Shown here: in pieces, positions 1 to 9,767 of the stretch
Position numbering within the stretch: position 1 is the stretch's first letter
Layout of the letters: each line of letters begins with the position of its first letter
Source of the DNA: Prorocentrum cordatum
Lineage: Eukaryota; Sar; Dinophyceae; Prorocentrales; Prorocentraceae
DNA length: 57,500 nt
Assembly (NCBI GenBank): GCA_963575745.1
Contig: CAUYUJ010013936.1
Location: 87,501 to 145,000, forward strand
Reading direction: 5' to 3'
Made by a program: the position numbers and the translations under genes
Notes under the pieces: generated by a model
Told to the model about the DNA's origin: nothing
Databases searched by the model: none
What the model saw: only the letters and a program-made list of their open reading frames with translations

Positions 1-2
1 CG

Positions 3-180
3 GTCGGCGGGTTCTCGCGGGCCCTCTGGCGGGCGCGGGACGCCGACGAGTCCTGGACCGACGAGGCGCAGGCCGCGACGGGGCTCTGCGAGGTGCGCGC
101 GGCGGTGCGGGCGGCGCTGGGCCTCGGCGGCCGCGCGGAGAAGAGAGCGCGGTTGCCCCTCCCGCGCCTGCTGCTCCTCC
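3..180 (+). CDS. Partial exon at left window edge, unknown protein
   Basis: An open frame runs in from the left edge and stays open to a TGA at 222-224. It reads as a charged, Ala/Arg-rich helix with Trp residues (FSRALWRARDADESW, then CEVRAAVRAALGLG). Composition and codon use (C or G at nearly every third position) look coding. From 181 onward the sequence is a dispersed repeat also found near 811 and 55257, so the exon probably ends near 180. No family is recognised. The 5' part of the gene lies outside the window. Confidence 0.4.
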
Positions 181-340
181 CTTGGCATCGCTCGGACGTG
201 TGCATGTTTGGGGAGCATCCTTGATCATTCGGCGAGGACCATCGGGGAGCATCCTTGATCATTCGGCGAAAGAACCACGCACGAAACCGACAAAAAGCAC
301 AGGGAATGGACGTCCGAGCGATGGCCAGCTCCAGCCTTCG
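181..340 (+). repeat. Dispersed repeat R1, copy 1
   Basis: Begins CTTGGCATCGCTCGGACGTG and contains a 36-bp direct duplication around GGGGAGCATCCTTGATC. Related copies start near 811 and 55257 with the same opening and the same ACCACGCACGAAAC-type interior. No coding signal. Confidence 0.75.
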
Positions 341-371
341 GACTTGGTCTCATGCTGCCCCCATCGTGCTC

Positions 372-536
372 TTAAGTCGGGCCTGTTCCTCCACAGGAGG
401 AGTATTCGAAAAAAACAGTCAAACAAATAGTCGGGGGACGATGTGTTTCACTTTTTTCTGGCATTTGTTGAGCATTTTTTGTCTATGTTTTACTTTTCGC
501 CCAGAATCCCCGTGTAGGAGGACAGGCCCTACTTAA
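372..536 (+). mobile_element. MITE-A copy 1 (terminal inverted repeats)
   Basis: A 165-bp non-coding element opening TTAAGTCGGGCCTGTTCC and closing GGACAGGCCCTACTTAA, so the ends are inverted repeats. The interior is AT-rich. Other copies lie at 7951, 9768 and 31475. It is bracketed by 30-bp imperfect direct repeats (342-371 and 537-566, 25 of 30 identical). Probably a non-autonomous DNA transposon; no transposase is present in the window. Confidence 0.75.
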
Positions 537-544
537 ACCTGGCC

Positions 545-736
545 TTATGCTGCTCCCATCGTACTCAAGGGCCACCTCCCAGAAGTAACCTCGAGCACCC
601 AGGAGAGGAGCGAGACGGTGCCCAGCGAGCATCGCCTCCGAAGGGCCCGGCACGTGAAAGCCCTCCATTTTCGGTACTTTCTTGGTGCTCAAAACTCTTT
701 CTGGCAGTCAAGGCCAGAGTCGGTTGGAACATCACA
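545..736 (-). mobile_element. MITE-B copy 1
   Basis: About 190 bp, the reverse complement of the element at 33943-34140. Shared blocks include GTTGGAACATCA at the end and TTTCACGTG/CACGTGAAA with GGGCCC in the middle. Ends are weak inverted repeats (TTATGCTGCTCC against TGATGTTCC). CCTGGCC occurs on both sides (538-544 and about 739-745), a possible target duplication. Confidence 0.7.
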
Positions 737-739
737 GCC

Positions 740-810
740 CTGGCCCTGCTGCTGCCCCTACAGCCGAGCAGGACCACGAGGGGGAGCAGCTCTCCGAGCG
801 TGCACACCTC
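740..810 (+). other. Short region, possible exon fragment only
   Basis: After CTACAG near 761 one frame reads AEQDHEGEQLSERAH, which could be a small exon. It is too short to support. Confidence 0.12.
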
Positions 811-955
811 CTGGCATCGCTCGGGCGTGTGCACTTTCTCTCGGCGCGGGCCCTCGAGGAGCATCTCGAAGCATCCTGCGAAGCAAATCAACGCACGAAG
901 CCGCACCATGCACGGGGAATGGACGTCCTAGGGATGGCAAGCCCTTACATCCTTG
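811..955 (+). repeat. Dispersed repeat R1, copy 2
   Basis: Opens CTGGCATCGCTCGGGCGTG and carries GGGGAATGGACGTCC as in copy 1 (181-340). More diverged than copy 1. Confidence 0.65.
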
Positions 956-1939
956 CCTTTCGGCCCATCCTGGCCCGTAGCCATGGGCCACCGGTTTCCG
1001 CGTCTGGCCTCCATGTCGGAGTCCAGGCGCATCTTTCTGATCTAGTCGGGCCGCCAGAGGGGGGGAGGCCACAGGAAATTACAGAGTGTTCGCAATCACA
1101 AGCTTTGGGCCAGTGCTCAAGCCAGGTTGAGCTACAGGCAAGAATCTATGTTCGGCGCACGACGTTGAGGTGCGTGATTGCGGGGGCGAGGGCGACGGCA
1201 TAGAAACAACAGAAAGAACAACACCATCTCCATTCACGTCTACACCACCTTCGCGTCGTAGTGTGAGCCTGCTTCTCATCACAGGGTGTCCTTTCGGAGG
1301 CCTCCCGGTGGACGGACGCCTCAGGCTGCAAGCCTCGGGTGCGTCAGTCCCGCTCAGTGCGGCCTCGCCCCCGCCCCCGCCCCCTCCAGACCCGCGGCGC
1401 CCCGATTTCTCCACGAGGGGGGCCGCGGCCCGCTGGCCTCCGCCGCTGCTCTGATGTTCCCGCGCCTCGGACCGCCCTGCTCCTTCGCACACCCCCGACG
1501 CCACATGATTTTCTCACAGCGTCCACCCGCACTCGTCTCTCCGCCCGTTGCTCGGGACCCGTTTTTTTCACCCCGCGAGTCGTGTTTCGGCGCTCCCGGG
1601 GCCCGGTACTGAAGGGCCCCGACAGGCCGAACAGGATCTGTGGATTTCTACGTGGTCGCTGTTCATGACCCGATGGGGGTCTGGGTCGTGGGCCCCGGGG
1701 CCAGGAAGCAACGCCCCCCCCCCCGGGCGCACAGACCGAGAGACCGCCCAGCCGCGTGCCGACGCCTCTTGCTCCGGCGCCCTGGCGGCCCACTGGCCCC
1801 CCCCCCCCCCCCCGGCGGCCCCGCGCGCGCCCGCGCGGCCGTGCCGCCGCGGCCCTCTCTCTGCTCGGAGGGGAGGCCCCGCCCAGACAGCGGCGGCGCC
1901 CCCGCCCAGCCCAGCTGCGCTCGAGAGCGGCTCCCCCCG
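956..1939. other. No recognisable gene
   Basis: GC-rich sequence with C-runs and CG-rich low complexity from about 1360. Open frames on both strands have no recognisable domain. I see nothing supportable here. Confidence 0.5.
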
Positions 1940-2165
1940 TCCTCGGCCTCGTCGTCGTCCCTCCCGGAGTCTCGTCCTCCCCCTCGTCCTCGTCCTCGTC
2001 GTCCCCCTCGTCCTCGTCCTCCCCCTCGTCGTCGTCCCTCCTGGAGTCTCGTCCTCCCCCTCGTCCTCCCCCTCGTCGTTGTCCCTCCTGGAGTCTCGTC
2101 CTCCCCCTCGTCCTCGTCCTCGTCGTCCCCCTCGTCGTCGTCCTCGTCCTCTCGTCCTCCCGGGC
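1940..2165 (+). repeat. CTCGTC/CCTCGT pyrimidine-rich repeat
   Basis: Irregular tandem 6-mers (CTCGTC) with a partial 55-bp higher-order period marked by GGAGTCTCGTCCTCC (copies near 1976, 2041 and 2089). The Asp/Glu/Arg-rich frames on the - strand come from this repeat. Confidence 0.85.
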
Positions 2166-2186
2166 CGCGCGCCGTCGCCGCGGAAG

Positions 2187-2270
2187 GATCGCCTCCCTGG
2201 TGGAGACCGAGGCCGCCACCACTGCGGCGCTGGAGCGGCTCCGCGAGCAGGCCGGCAAGGCCGGGGGTGC
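2187..2270 (+). CDS. Exon-like island, helical segment
   Basis: Reads RIASLVETEAATTAALERLR, then EQAGKAG: a clean amphipathic helix between two pyrimidine tracts. A candidate acceptor (GCGGAAG) ends at 2186. Either GCAG at 2247-2250 or the GGGGGTG near 2266 could be the donor side. Similar coiled-coil islands on the same strand at 5904, 9560 and 23964 may belong to one long gene, but nothing here proves they are joined. No family recognised. Confidence 0.35.
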
Positions 2271-2309
2271 CGCGGGCGCCGGCATCGCCCCGCCCCGCCG
2301 CTCTCTCCC

Positions 2310-2698
2310 CGGGGGCCGCCCTCCTCCTCCTCCTCCTCCTCCTCCTTCTCCCTCCTCCTCCCTCCCTCCTCCTCCTCCATCCTCCTTCTCTCTCCTCCTC
2401 CTCCTCCTCCCTCCTCCCCTCCTCCTTCCTCCTCCTCCCCCCTCCTCTCCCTCCTCCTCCTCTCCTCCTCCTCCTACTCCTCCTCCTCCTCCTCCTCCTT
2501 CTCACTCCTTCCCTCCTTCCTCCTCCTCTCCTCTTCTCCCTCCTCCTTCTCTTTCCTCCTCCTCTCCTCCTCCGCTCCTCTCCTCCTCCTCCTCCTCCTA
2601 CCCCCTCCTCCTCCTCCTCCACCTCCTCCTCCACCTTCTCCTCCACCTCCTCCTCCTCCTCCTCCTCCTGCTCCTCCTCCTGCTCCTCCTCCTCCTCG
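2310..2698 (+). repeat. (CTC)n polypyrimidine tract
   Basis: About 390 bp of nearly pure CTC/CCT with occasional T. It explains the long poly-Pro/Ser/Leu frames on + and poly-Glu/Arg frames on -. Confidence 0.95.
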
Positions 2699-2929
2699 AG
2701 ATCGGGCGTCTTGATTTTTTGAATGCGGGGTCCCTGGGAGTCTCGACCCCTTCCCCAGGACCAGTTTTTCATCCTGAGGCGTTTTTTGACGGTCCCGAGG
2801 CCCGGCGAGGGCCCCTAGGGACCGAAACATAGGAAGAACCTCCGTCTTGATCTTTTCAATGCGTTGGCTCTCTGGGGCCCGCAGAGCCGCAGCGGAGAGA
2901 GCATCCCTGCCTGCGCACCTCTTGGGGCC

Positions 2930-3560
2930 GTCTTGGGGCACCATTGGGGGCCTCGGGGGCCATCTAGGAGGAGATACATCAAAGAAGGGGGCTCCTTCCT
3001 ATGGTCCCCCCCTTCAGGCGGCCAAACTGTGCCCAACACCTTGGTAAACTAAAATGATCTTAGTCAGATCAATGCTTTGGACCGTCTCGCCGAGGCCTCG
3101 TGGGGCGTTCTGGATGCCTTTGATGGGGCATCTTGGGGCCTCTTGGGGATCGTTTGGGAGCCTCTTCGGGACATATCTTGCGGGCCTCTTGGGGGCCTCT
3201 TGGGGCCTCTTGGGCACCTCTTGGGGCCCTCTTGGGGCACCCTTGGGAGCCTCGGGAGCGATATTGGGATCATCTGGGAGAGGGTCGAGCAAATGAAATG
3301 AGGGGCCGTATTACATTAGGCCCCCCCCCAAGGAGGCCAAACTGTGGCCAACACCTTAGTCGCGTAAATCATTTTGGCCTTCTCGCCGAGGCCTCTTGGC
3401 GCGTCTTGGGTGCCTCTGGGGGCCTCTTGGGGCGTCTTGGGGGTGTCTTTGGAGACTCTTGGTGGGCATCTTAGCAAGCTCTTGCGGGCCTCTTGGGGCC
3501 TCTTGGGGCCTCTTGGGCAGCTCTTGGGGCCGTCTGGGGACACCCTTTGGAGCTTTGGGG
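2930..3560 (+). repeat. Two-unit tandem duplication rich in GGCCTCTTGGG minisatellite
   Basis: Two units of about 320 bp share GGCCAAACTGTG (near 3019 and 3337), CCAACACCTT and TCTCGCCGAGGCCTC (near 3087 and 3379). Each unit ends in an 11-bp GGCCTCTTGGG array. A third diverged unit lies at 4024-4195. Confidence 0.8.
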
Positions 3561-4023
3561 ACGGCGACGACTCCCTCCCTGGCGACGGCGGCCCTGGTCG
3601 TGACGACGGCGGCCCCCTCGACGACCGTGTTCTGGGTGGCGCGGCGGCGGCTGGGGCCCGCGAGACGAGGATGCGGCTACCGAAGCGTCGACGGCATGAT
3701 CACCTCGACGACCCCCCTCCGCCCCCCGCCGCGACCCCCCCTCGTGGTGGTGTCGTCGGTGGTGTTGGTGGTCGCGTCTGCACGAGTCCGGCCGGCGAGG
3801 AGCGCCCTCCTCTCCGCGCCCCCCCTCTCGCTCCGCTGCCACGCCGGGCGGCAGACCCTGCGACGTGCCGTCGTGCACTGCAGTTGACTCACGTCGTCGG
3901 ACCGTGTGGCCGCGCGTGAAGCCGGCGCCACCGCTCAAGGCGGCGGCGTGCTCGGCTTGTTAAAGTATTTGAGCAGTTTGGACATAGGAATCCAGCTGCT
4001 TTTCAGCCAGTGTGTGTGTGTGT
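3561..4023. other. No recognisable gene
   Basis: CG-rich, Arg/Ala-type frames without domains. A short TG run lies at 4011-4027. Nothing supportable. Confidence 0.5.
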
Positions 4024-4195
4024 GTGTGGAACTTTGGGGGCCATCTTGGGGCAATCTTGGAGGAAATCGATCAAAGAACGGGGAGCTTCCAATTATGCTT
4101 CCCCTCGCCTCCAAGGAGGCCACCTTTGACCAACACGTTTGTACAATGCGTGATTGTGGGCTTCCTCGCTGAGGCCATACTGAAGGCTCCAACCC
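4024..4195 (+). repeat. Third copy of the 2930-3560 unit
   Basis: Shares GGGGGCCATCTTGGGG, ATCAAAGAACGGGG, AAGGAGGCCA and TCGCTGAGGCC in the same order as the units near 2950 and 3300. Confidence 0.7.
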
Positions 4196-4384
4196 CTCGC
4201 GAAAGGCACCGTCCAGGTCCAGGGGGAGAGGGTGGGGGAGGGATCAAGACACCCTCCCTCCCCGCCCACAAGCCGTCTCGCTCACTCCCACACGCCCTCC
4301 CAACACATAAGTAGCACCCGAGCCGCAGCATGTTCAGCGGTCGTCTTTGGATGGACAGCGGGAACCAACACAGACCCCATGTGC

Positions 4385-4600
4385 GCAACGCTGGGGCGAG
4401 GTGCGCCACGCGTGCCAGGCACCCCTGAGGCCCAAGTGTGCAAGTGTGCCAGGTACGCCTGGTGCGCCAGACGCGCCACGTGATCCACGTGCGCCGTGTG
4501 CGTCGCATGTTCCAGCCGCGCCATGTGCGCCACGTTCGGGGCACGCGCAGAGTGCGCCAGGTGCGCCTGCGCACGTGGCAGTATACACCGGAAAACGTGT
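4385..4600 (+). repeat. GTGCGCCAC/GTGCGCCAG minisatellite
   Basis: Degenerate 9-bp repeats around GTGCGCCA give Val-Arg-His or Arg-Thr-Trp-type periodic peptides on either strand. No independent coding evidence. Confidence 0.7.
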
Positions 4601-4659
4601 CCCCCTTCACACCCACGAAAACCAGTGCGCAATCGCAGCGGGGTGGCCATCATAATGTC

Positions 4660-4935
4660 TGGTGGGCCTGCGCACAGTAGGCAATACGCCAGCACCCTGG
4701 CCGTCCCAGTCAGAAACCAACACGTAGTGATCACGGGGTGTCCGCGCATGATCCAGGTTTTGCCTCGAAGTGCATGATGTACTGTTTATGACCAGGATGT
4801 GGCCCTGCGCACAGCAGGCAATATGCGGGCACCCCCGCCGTCCCTGCCAACAAAATCAATACAAAGTGCTTGCGCCCCTCCCGTTCATGACCAAAAACTT
4901 TGCCCCGAAGTGGATTTCACATTGTTTTTTGACAA
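4660..4935 (+). repeat. Two-copy tandem duplication of about 137 bp
   Basis: GGCCTGCGCACAGTAGGCAA near 4667 corresponds to GGCCCTGCGCACAGCAGG near 4801. GTCCCAGTCAGAAACCAA matches GTCCCTGCCAACAAAATC, and both copies end in a CCGAAGTG-type block. Confidence 0.7.
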
Positions 4936-4974
4936 GGGTGGGGGGGGGCGCCGCACTGTTCCTGGTTGGCTGCC

Positions 4975-5100
4975 GGTCGCCTGAGGGAGGGGGTGTTATC
5001 AATAGGAACGGTGATAAACCTTTCCCCGGAGGGGAAGAAGGGGATTGGAAGAGGAACTGCTATAAACCACTCACGCCCTAAAGGGCTGGTGGGAAAACGG
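4975..5100 (+). repeat. Dispersed repeat C, copy 1
   Basis: Contains GGAGGGGAAGAAGGGG and TAAACCACTCACGCCC followed by AAAGGGCTGGTGGGA. The same blocks recur in order at 47205-47284, where the copy abuts the split in the retrotransposon. Confidence 0.7.
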
Positions 5101-5204
5101 TTGCAGCTGCCGCCGCACCGTGTCCCAGATTGTCCCAGATGACTCTCGGCCCCACGCCCCGTTCTCAGCCCCCCTCTCCACACGTGCCGAGACCTGCCCC
5201 CAAC

Positions 5205-5285
5205 GTGATCCACCACAGCAGGCCAGTGGGGCCAAGGCCACGCCAGTTGGGATAGGGATCGGTTAAGCAGTGCTCATTCCTGCAC
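5205..5285 (+). repeat. Dispersed repeat D, copy 1
   Basis: GGCCAGTGGGGCC, AAGGCCACGCC and GGGATCGGTTAA recur near 35850-35895. In both places a foldback element (5609 or 35569) lies within about 400 bp. Confidence 0.6.
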
Positions 5286-5608
5286 ATGGTGATCGTTTTC
5301 GTATTGTCTGTTTGGCCGGTCGGCGCGGGCCCTCTCGCGCCCCCCCCTCCCCCCCCTATGGAGTAGATCTTGGCTGTTTTTGGCGCCTGTCTTGGGCAGG
5401 TGGAGCCTCCCCCACAGGACGCACTGACTGTTGCAAGCGGTCGCACGGAGCAGAGGTCCGGAGCCAGACACCCCCTCCCCTCCCTTCCTCGGGGGTTGCT
5501 AAAGGTGACCCTGGCCCAGGTGTGCTCTGGAGGCCGTGGGGGCCTCCTTAGAAATCCTGGGGGCACCTTGGGCCAGGGGCACTTCTAGCAACACCCGACC
5601 TCCCCCTT
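5286..5608. other. No recognisable gene
   Basis: C- and G-runs with short frames on both strands. Nothing supportable. Confidence 0.45.
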
Positions 5609-5776
5609 CCGCGCAATGTTAGGGGGCCACATGCGAGCCCTACCCCTACCCCCCACGACTTCTGAGGGGGAGGGTGGGGTTCACTTCGCTCGGGAGCTCC
5701 CAGACGAAGTGAACCCCACCCTCCCACAGAGAAATCGTGGGAGATGGGGGTAGGGCTCGCATGTGGCCCCCTAAAT
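5609..5776. mobile_element. Near-perfect foldback element H, copy 1
   Basis: A palindrome of about 165 bp. The outer arm GGGGGCCACATGCGAGCCC (5614-5632) is the complement of GGGCTCGCATGTGGCCCCC at 5753-5771. The inner arms are GGTTCACTTCG and CGAAGTGAACC, with a loop of about 15 bp near 5690. A shorter copy, 5' arm plus inner arm, lies at 35569-35670. Probably a MITE/foldback element; the RNA would form a long hairpin. Confidence 0.85.
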
Positions 5777-5903
5777 GTCGAAACGCCGAATCGGACGGCG
5801 ATCACACGAAGAGCGGCGCACGTGCGCACTTGCCGATGGGCAAGATCGCCCGGGATCTCCACGGCCCGGCGGCCCCCGCGATGGGGGGGCCCGGGTTCCT
5901 CTC

Positions 5904-5985
5904 GCCGCGCGCCGTGCACAGGCGCGCACGCAGCTCGACGAGCTGCAGCGCGACATGGCAGGCCTGAGTCAGGGGAGGGGGCAGC
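5904..5985 (+). CDS. Exon-like island, coiled-coil segment
   Basis: Reads ARRAQARTQLDELQRDMAGL then SQG. Leu and charged residues have heptad-like spacing. A candidate acceptor CACAG ends at 5921. The segment is followed by a CTC tract starting near 5999. Family unknown; compare 2187, 9560 and 23964. Confidence 0.35.
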
Positions 5986-5998
5986 AAAACCTCGAGTC

Positions 5999-6215
5999 CT
6001 CTTCCTCCTCCTCCTCCTCCTCCTCCTCCTCCTCCTCCTCCTCCTCCTCCTCCTCCTCCCTCTTCATGCTCCTCCTCTTCCCTCTTCATGCTCCTCCTCC
6101 TCCTCCTCCTACTCCTCCTCCCCCTCCCTCCTCCTGCCTCCCCCTCCTCCTGCTTCTCCTTCTCCTCCCCGGCCTCCTGCTTCTCCTTCTCCTCCTGCTC
6201 TTCCTCCTCCCTGGG
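5999..6215 (+). repeat. (CTC)n polypyrimidine tract
   Basis: About 60 bp of pure CTC, then CTC interspersed with CTTCATG and CTTCTC blocks. Confidence 0.95.
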
Positions 6216-6258
6216 GGAGGGCCGCGCGCCACCGAGGGGAGCAGGGGAGCCCGGTGAG

Positions 6259-6457
6259 GAGCTCCTGCTCGGCGCGTCGCGCCGCCGCTTCTGGCCCAGC
6301 GCCGCCTCGCCGCGACACGCCCACCGCGTCCCGGCCCTCGGACGTCAAAGCCCCGAGCCTCCCCGAGCCTCCCGCCCCAGGAGACCAGGGGCGGCCCGCT
6401 GCAGGCGCGGCGCGTCGCTGGGGCCCCCCCCGCCGCGACACGCCGAGCAAGAGCTCC
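6259..6457. mobile_element. MITE-J copy 1
   Basis: 199 bp with inverted termini: GAGCTCCTGCTCGGCGCG at the left and the complement of GAGCTCTTGCTCGGCGTG at the right, extending into GTCGCG-type sequence. A miniature copy with the same arms lies at 33302-33355. Non-coding. Confidence 0.65.
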
Positions 6458-6477
6458 TGGTCGGCAGGGGGTCCACG

Positions 6478-6712
6478 GCGGCCCAGCGCGGCCAGGCCCA
6501 GCGCGGCCAGGCCGAGCGCGGCCAGGCCGAGCGCGGCCAGGGCGATCGCGGCCAGGCCGAACGCGGCCAGGCCGAAGGCTGCCAGGCCGAGCTCGGCCAG
6601 GAAACGCGCGGCCAGGCCGAACGCGGCCAGGTCGATCGCGGCTAGGCCGAACTCGGCCCCGGCTGAGCGCGGCCTGGCCGAGCTCGGCCGGGCCGAGCTC
6701 CCCCTCTCCCCG
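6478..6712 (+). repeat. 15-bp tandem repeat (GGCCAGGCCGAGCGC)
   Basis: About 15 copies of a 15-bp unit, giving a five-residue peptide period (RGQAE) in one frame. I treat it as a minisatellite. Confidence 0.9.
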
Positions 6713-6989
6713 GGGGTATGAGAATAGGAGCTCTCGTCGAGGAGCGGGAGCAGGAGCGAGAGCGGGGGAGGGGTGCGGCAGGAACCCCGGGCCCGGGCCC
6801 CGGCAGGAGCGGAGGGGGAGGCGGTGGGCGTGGAGGCCGATGCAGAGGGCCAGGGGGAAGCGGGGGCAGGACGAGGGGCTGGACAGGGAGGAGTTGGGGA
6901 GGAGGGGGGGCGGAGGGGCGGGAGAGGGGGGGTGCGGGGGGCGTCATCACCACCACCATACATGTAAATCAATACATATACATAGAGCT

Positions 6990-7063
6990 ATAACTATGTA
7001 TGATGGTGGTGCTGGCGGTGGTGGTCATGGTGGTGGTGGTGATGATGATGATGATGGTGATGC

Positions 7064-7096
<33 letters not shown>

Positions 7097-7118
7097 CGAT
7101 GATGATGATGATGATGAC

Positions 7119-7149
<31 letters not shown>

Positions 7150-7270
7150 GTGATGTTGGTGCTGGTATTGCTGATGACGGGGCGACGGCGATGACCGCGA
7201 CCGCGACGATGGCTACGACGACGACGACAACGACGACGACGCTGACGATGACGATGATGATGCTGTTGCT

Positions 7271-7315
<45 letters not shown>

Positions 7316-7850
7316 CATGATGATCATGATGCAGATGATTATGGTGGTGGTGGTGGTGGTAGTGGTGGTGATGCTGCTGCTGATGATGATGAGGAGGAGG
7401 AGTAGGTGGAGGAGGAGGAGGAGGGCGAGGATAACGACGATGGTGATGTTGGTGGCGATGGTGATGTTGATGGCGATGGCGATGGCGCTGGTGATGGTGA
7501 TGGTGATGGTGATGATGGTGGTTGTGATGATGATGGATGGTTGTGGTGGTTGTGGTAGTGGTGGTGGTGGTGGTGGTGGTGATGAGGATGCGCTGGAAGA
7601 TGATGATGCTGATGATAATGATGATGCTGATTCTGATGATGAGGATGATGATGCTGATGATGCTGATGTTCATGATGCTGATGTTGATAGTGATGATGAT
7701 CATGTTGTTGTTGATGATGGCTATGATGGGAATGTTGGTGATGATGATCGTGATGATGCTGAGGATTATGGTGATAACGATGACGATAACGATGGCGCTG
7801 ATGATGATGGTGGTGGCGATGACGATGGCGATGATGATATTGAGTCTTCG
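6990..7850 (+). repeat. (GAT)n microsatellite with GGT/GCT variants
   Basis: About 860 bp dominated by GATGAT, with GGTGGT (7020, 7340, 7540) and GCTGCT inclusions. Poly-Asp and poly-Met frames on + and poly-His or poly-Ile frames on - are artefacts. Confidence 0.95.
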
Positions 7851-7950
7851 GATCTTGTTGTCGTTGATGCTGATGATGCTTGCGGAGCTGGGGCTGGCGG
7901 CCTGGACCGGAACCTCTTCTCCTGCCTCCTTCTTCCGCCGTTGGTTAGAC

Positions 7951-8095
7951 TTAAGTCGGGCATGCCCCTCTTCAGGAGAAACATTCAGAACTAGTTTTAA
8001 CAGCTTTTGAGCATGTTAGACTATTTTTGAATATTTGTTGACCATTTTTTATTTTTCGTCCACAATCCCCCTGTAGGGGGACACGCCCGACCTAA
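7951..8095 (+). mobile_element. MITE-A copy 2 with 8-bp target duplication
   Basis: 145 bp, TTAAGTCGGGCATGCCCC to GGGGACACGCCCGACCTAA; the ends are inverted repeats. Flanked by GGTTAGAC (7943-7950) and GGCTAGAC (8096-8103), an 8-bp target duplication with one mismatch. Confidence 0.85.
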
Positions 8096-8149
8096 GGCTA
8101 GACATAGCAGTGACCTTTGGCCCGAGTGACCTCTGGTGCGGGCCCTCCA

Positions 8150-8395
8150 GGGCCTCCAGGTGGAGGAGGGCGAGGAGGGGAAGGACGAGGAGAGAGGACG
8201 AAGGGGAGGGCGAGGAGGGGAGCACGAGGAGGAGGGCGAGGAAGGAAAGCGAGGAGGGGAAGGACGAGGAAAGGGAGGACGAGGAGAGGGAGGACGAGGG
8301 GGAGGGCGAGGAGGGGAGCACGAGGAGAAGGGCGAGGAGGGGAAGCGAGGAGGGAAAGCGACGAGGAGGGGAAGGACGAGGAGAAGGAGGTCTCA
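8150..8395 (+). repeat. GGACGAGGA purine tract
   Basis: Purine-rich repeats of AGGGCGAGGAGGGG and AGGACGAGGA. Sequence just upstream (8104-8145, AGTGACCTTTGG then GAGTGACCT) resembles the left end of MITE-F at 32130. GGCCACTCTTACGTGCAG near 8510-8528 resembles its right end, so a diverged MITE-F copy may span 8104-8528. Confidence 0.75.
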
Positions 8396-8573
8396 GGGCC
8401 TGCGGGCGGCCGACTGCGATGCGCCGGCGCCGGTCCTGAGTGCTCCTGCTCGGCCTCCCCGCGGGCCACTTGAAGGTCGCGCACGCCGACGGCCGCGCGT
8501 GCCTACTGGGCCACTCTTACGTGCAGTGGCCGACTCCTTCCCATCTCCTCTTATCTCTTCCTGCCTTCACCGC

Positions 8574-8727
8574 GCGCGCTCCACTGCTCGCAAAGCGCGA
8601 TTCGCAAACGTCCGACAAAAGCACCGCTTCGCCTCGCTGTCATGGATCGTGACTCCTCCCCGCGGCCCGCGGCGGATCCAGGCCATTTGCGAGCAGTGAC
8701 CTTGCGAGTGGTGGAACGCGCTTGTCT
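8574..8727 (+). mobile_element. MITE-C copy 1
   Basis: Left end GCGCTCCACTGCTCGCAAAG and right end, read on the opposite strand, AAGCGCGTTCCACCACTCGC: inverted termini of about 40 bp. Copies at 11764 and 32596. The inner block GCGGATCCAGGCCATTTGCG is shared with the 32596 copy. Confidence 0.8.
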
Positions 8728-9243
8728 ACAGTGTGGGCGCGCATCAAGAAACCGTATATTTTTCGTCAGGGTATCCTGGGTTTCTTCGCTCCGCGCGTTG
8801 CGCGGCGACTTCCCGCGGCCGCGGAAGGAGCTGCTGCGTTCAGGGTGCTTCAGGTTTCCCCTCCAGTGCACTCCGCGCGCGGGCTTTCAGGGTTGGGTCT
8901 CTTGCGAGGGTTTCTTGCGGCCGCGCCCGCACTGTATCACTCAGAGCGTGAGTTACCTACCCCGCTTTCGCTTCCAGGCAAGACCAAGTCATACCACGCG
9001 CCTCCTCGTCAAGCGGCCTGACCAGTACAGGCCGTAGTTTGGCATCGCTTGGTATCTCTTGGAAGCGAGGGTGGTCAAAAGCGAGGTAGGTTTGTTTGCC
9101 CCCTAATCACTGCGTGAGCCCGCCTGCGTATCGCACGTTTGGGGCCACGGCCTCGAGGTCATGCCCTGATGGGCGCGGGCGGGCTCGCCGCAGGAGCGCG
9201 CACGACTCTGCCGTGCGCTTCGCCCCGTTTCCTTCTCGCTTCG
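8728..9243. other. No recognisable gene
   Basis: Mixed-composition sequence with short frames on + and no domain or clear splice-site pair. Nothing supportable. Confidence 0.4.
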
Positions 9244-9345
9244 CTTCGCTCCTTCCCCTCCTCCTCCTCCTCCTCCCTCCTTCCTCCTCCTCACCTGCCT
9301 CCCCCTCCGCCCTCATTCCTCTTTCCTCTTTCCTCCGTCTCATGC
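9244..9345 (+). repeat. Short (CTC)n tract
   Basis: CTCCTC and CCTTCCTCC repeats. Confidence 0.85.
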
Positions 9346-9559
9346 TTCTCCCACCTCCCGTCTCCCTCCGAGGGCCCCCTACTTGTACGGGGGAGGGTCC
9401 TCCTTTGAGCTCTTTGCTCTTCAAGGAGGGGTATTCCCGAACGGGCTCCTTCAGGGATGAGCCCGCTCCTTCGAGGATGGTCCCCAAGTGGCCGCAGGGG
9501 GCGGAATAGGTCTTCTCTGCGTCCACGGTCGCTCAGCCGCCGCCCCGCCGGCCCGTCAG

Positions 9560-9660
9560 ACCACGAGCGGAAGAAGGAGGAGCTGCAGGCGCAGCGGGGC
9601 GGCATCATGCAGGACATCCAGAACATCACCGCGCACGAGCGGCAGATACAGCAGGACCGG
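9560..9660 (+). CDS. Exon, coiled-coil protein of unknown family
   Basis: One of the clearest host exons. It reads DHERKKEELQAQRGGIMQDI then QNITAHERQIQQDR, a charged heptad-like helix. The candidate acceptor CCCGTCAG ends at 9559, and CCGG followed by GTGGCC at 9661 can be the donor. The frame is not maintained usefully on either side. No domain is identifiable from this fragment. Similar coiled-coil islands lie on the same strand at 2187, 5904 and 23964. Confidence 0.5.
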
Positions 9661-9767
9661 GTGGCCACTGGTGGGCAGGCAGACGTGCACAGGAGAGGGG
9701 ACGGTGTGACGACTCCTCGCGCACCTGGCTCTTTCTCTCGCTCTCTCGTCTCCCCCTGCTGTTTTTG

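Noticed and set aside
372-536. MITE-A as a mobile intron (introner)
   Set aside because: The ends lack a GT/GC...AG pair at the element borders, so it cannot be spliced out precisely by standard rules.
975-984. Possible spliced-leader relic CCGTAGCCAT
   Set aside because: Only ten bases match the dinoflagellate leader and the following TTTTGGCTCAAG is absent.
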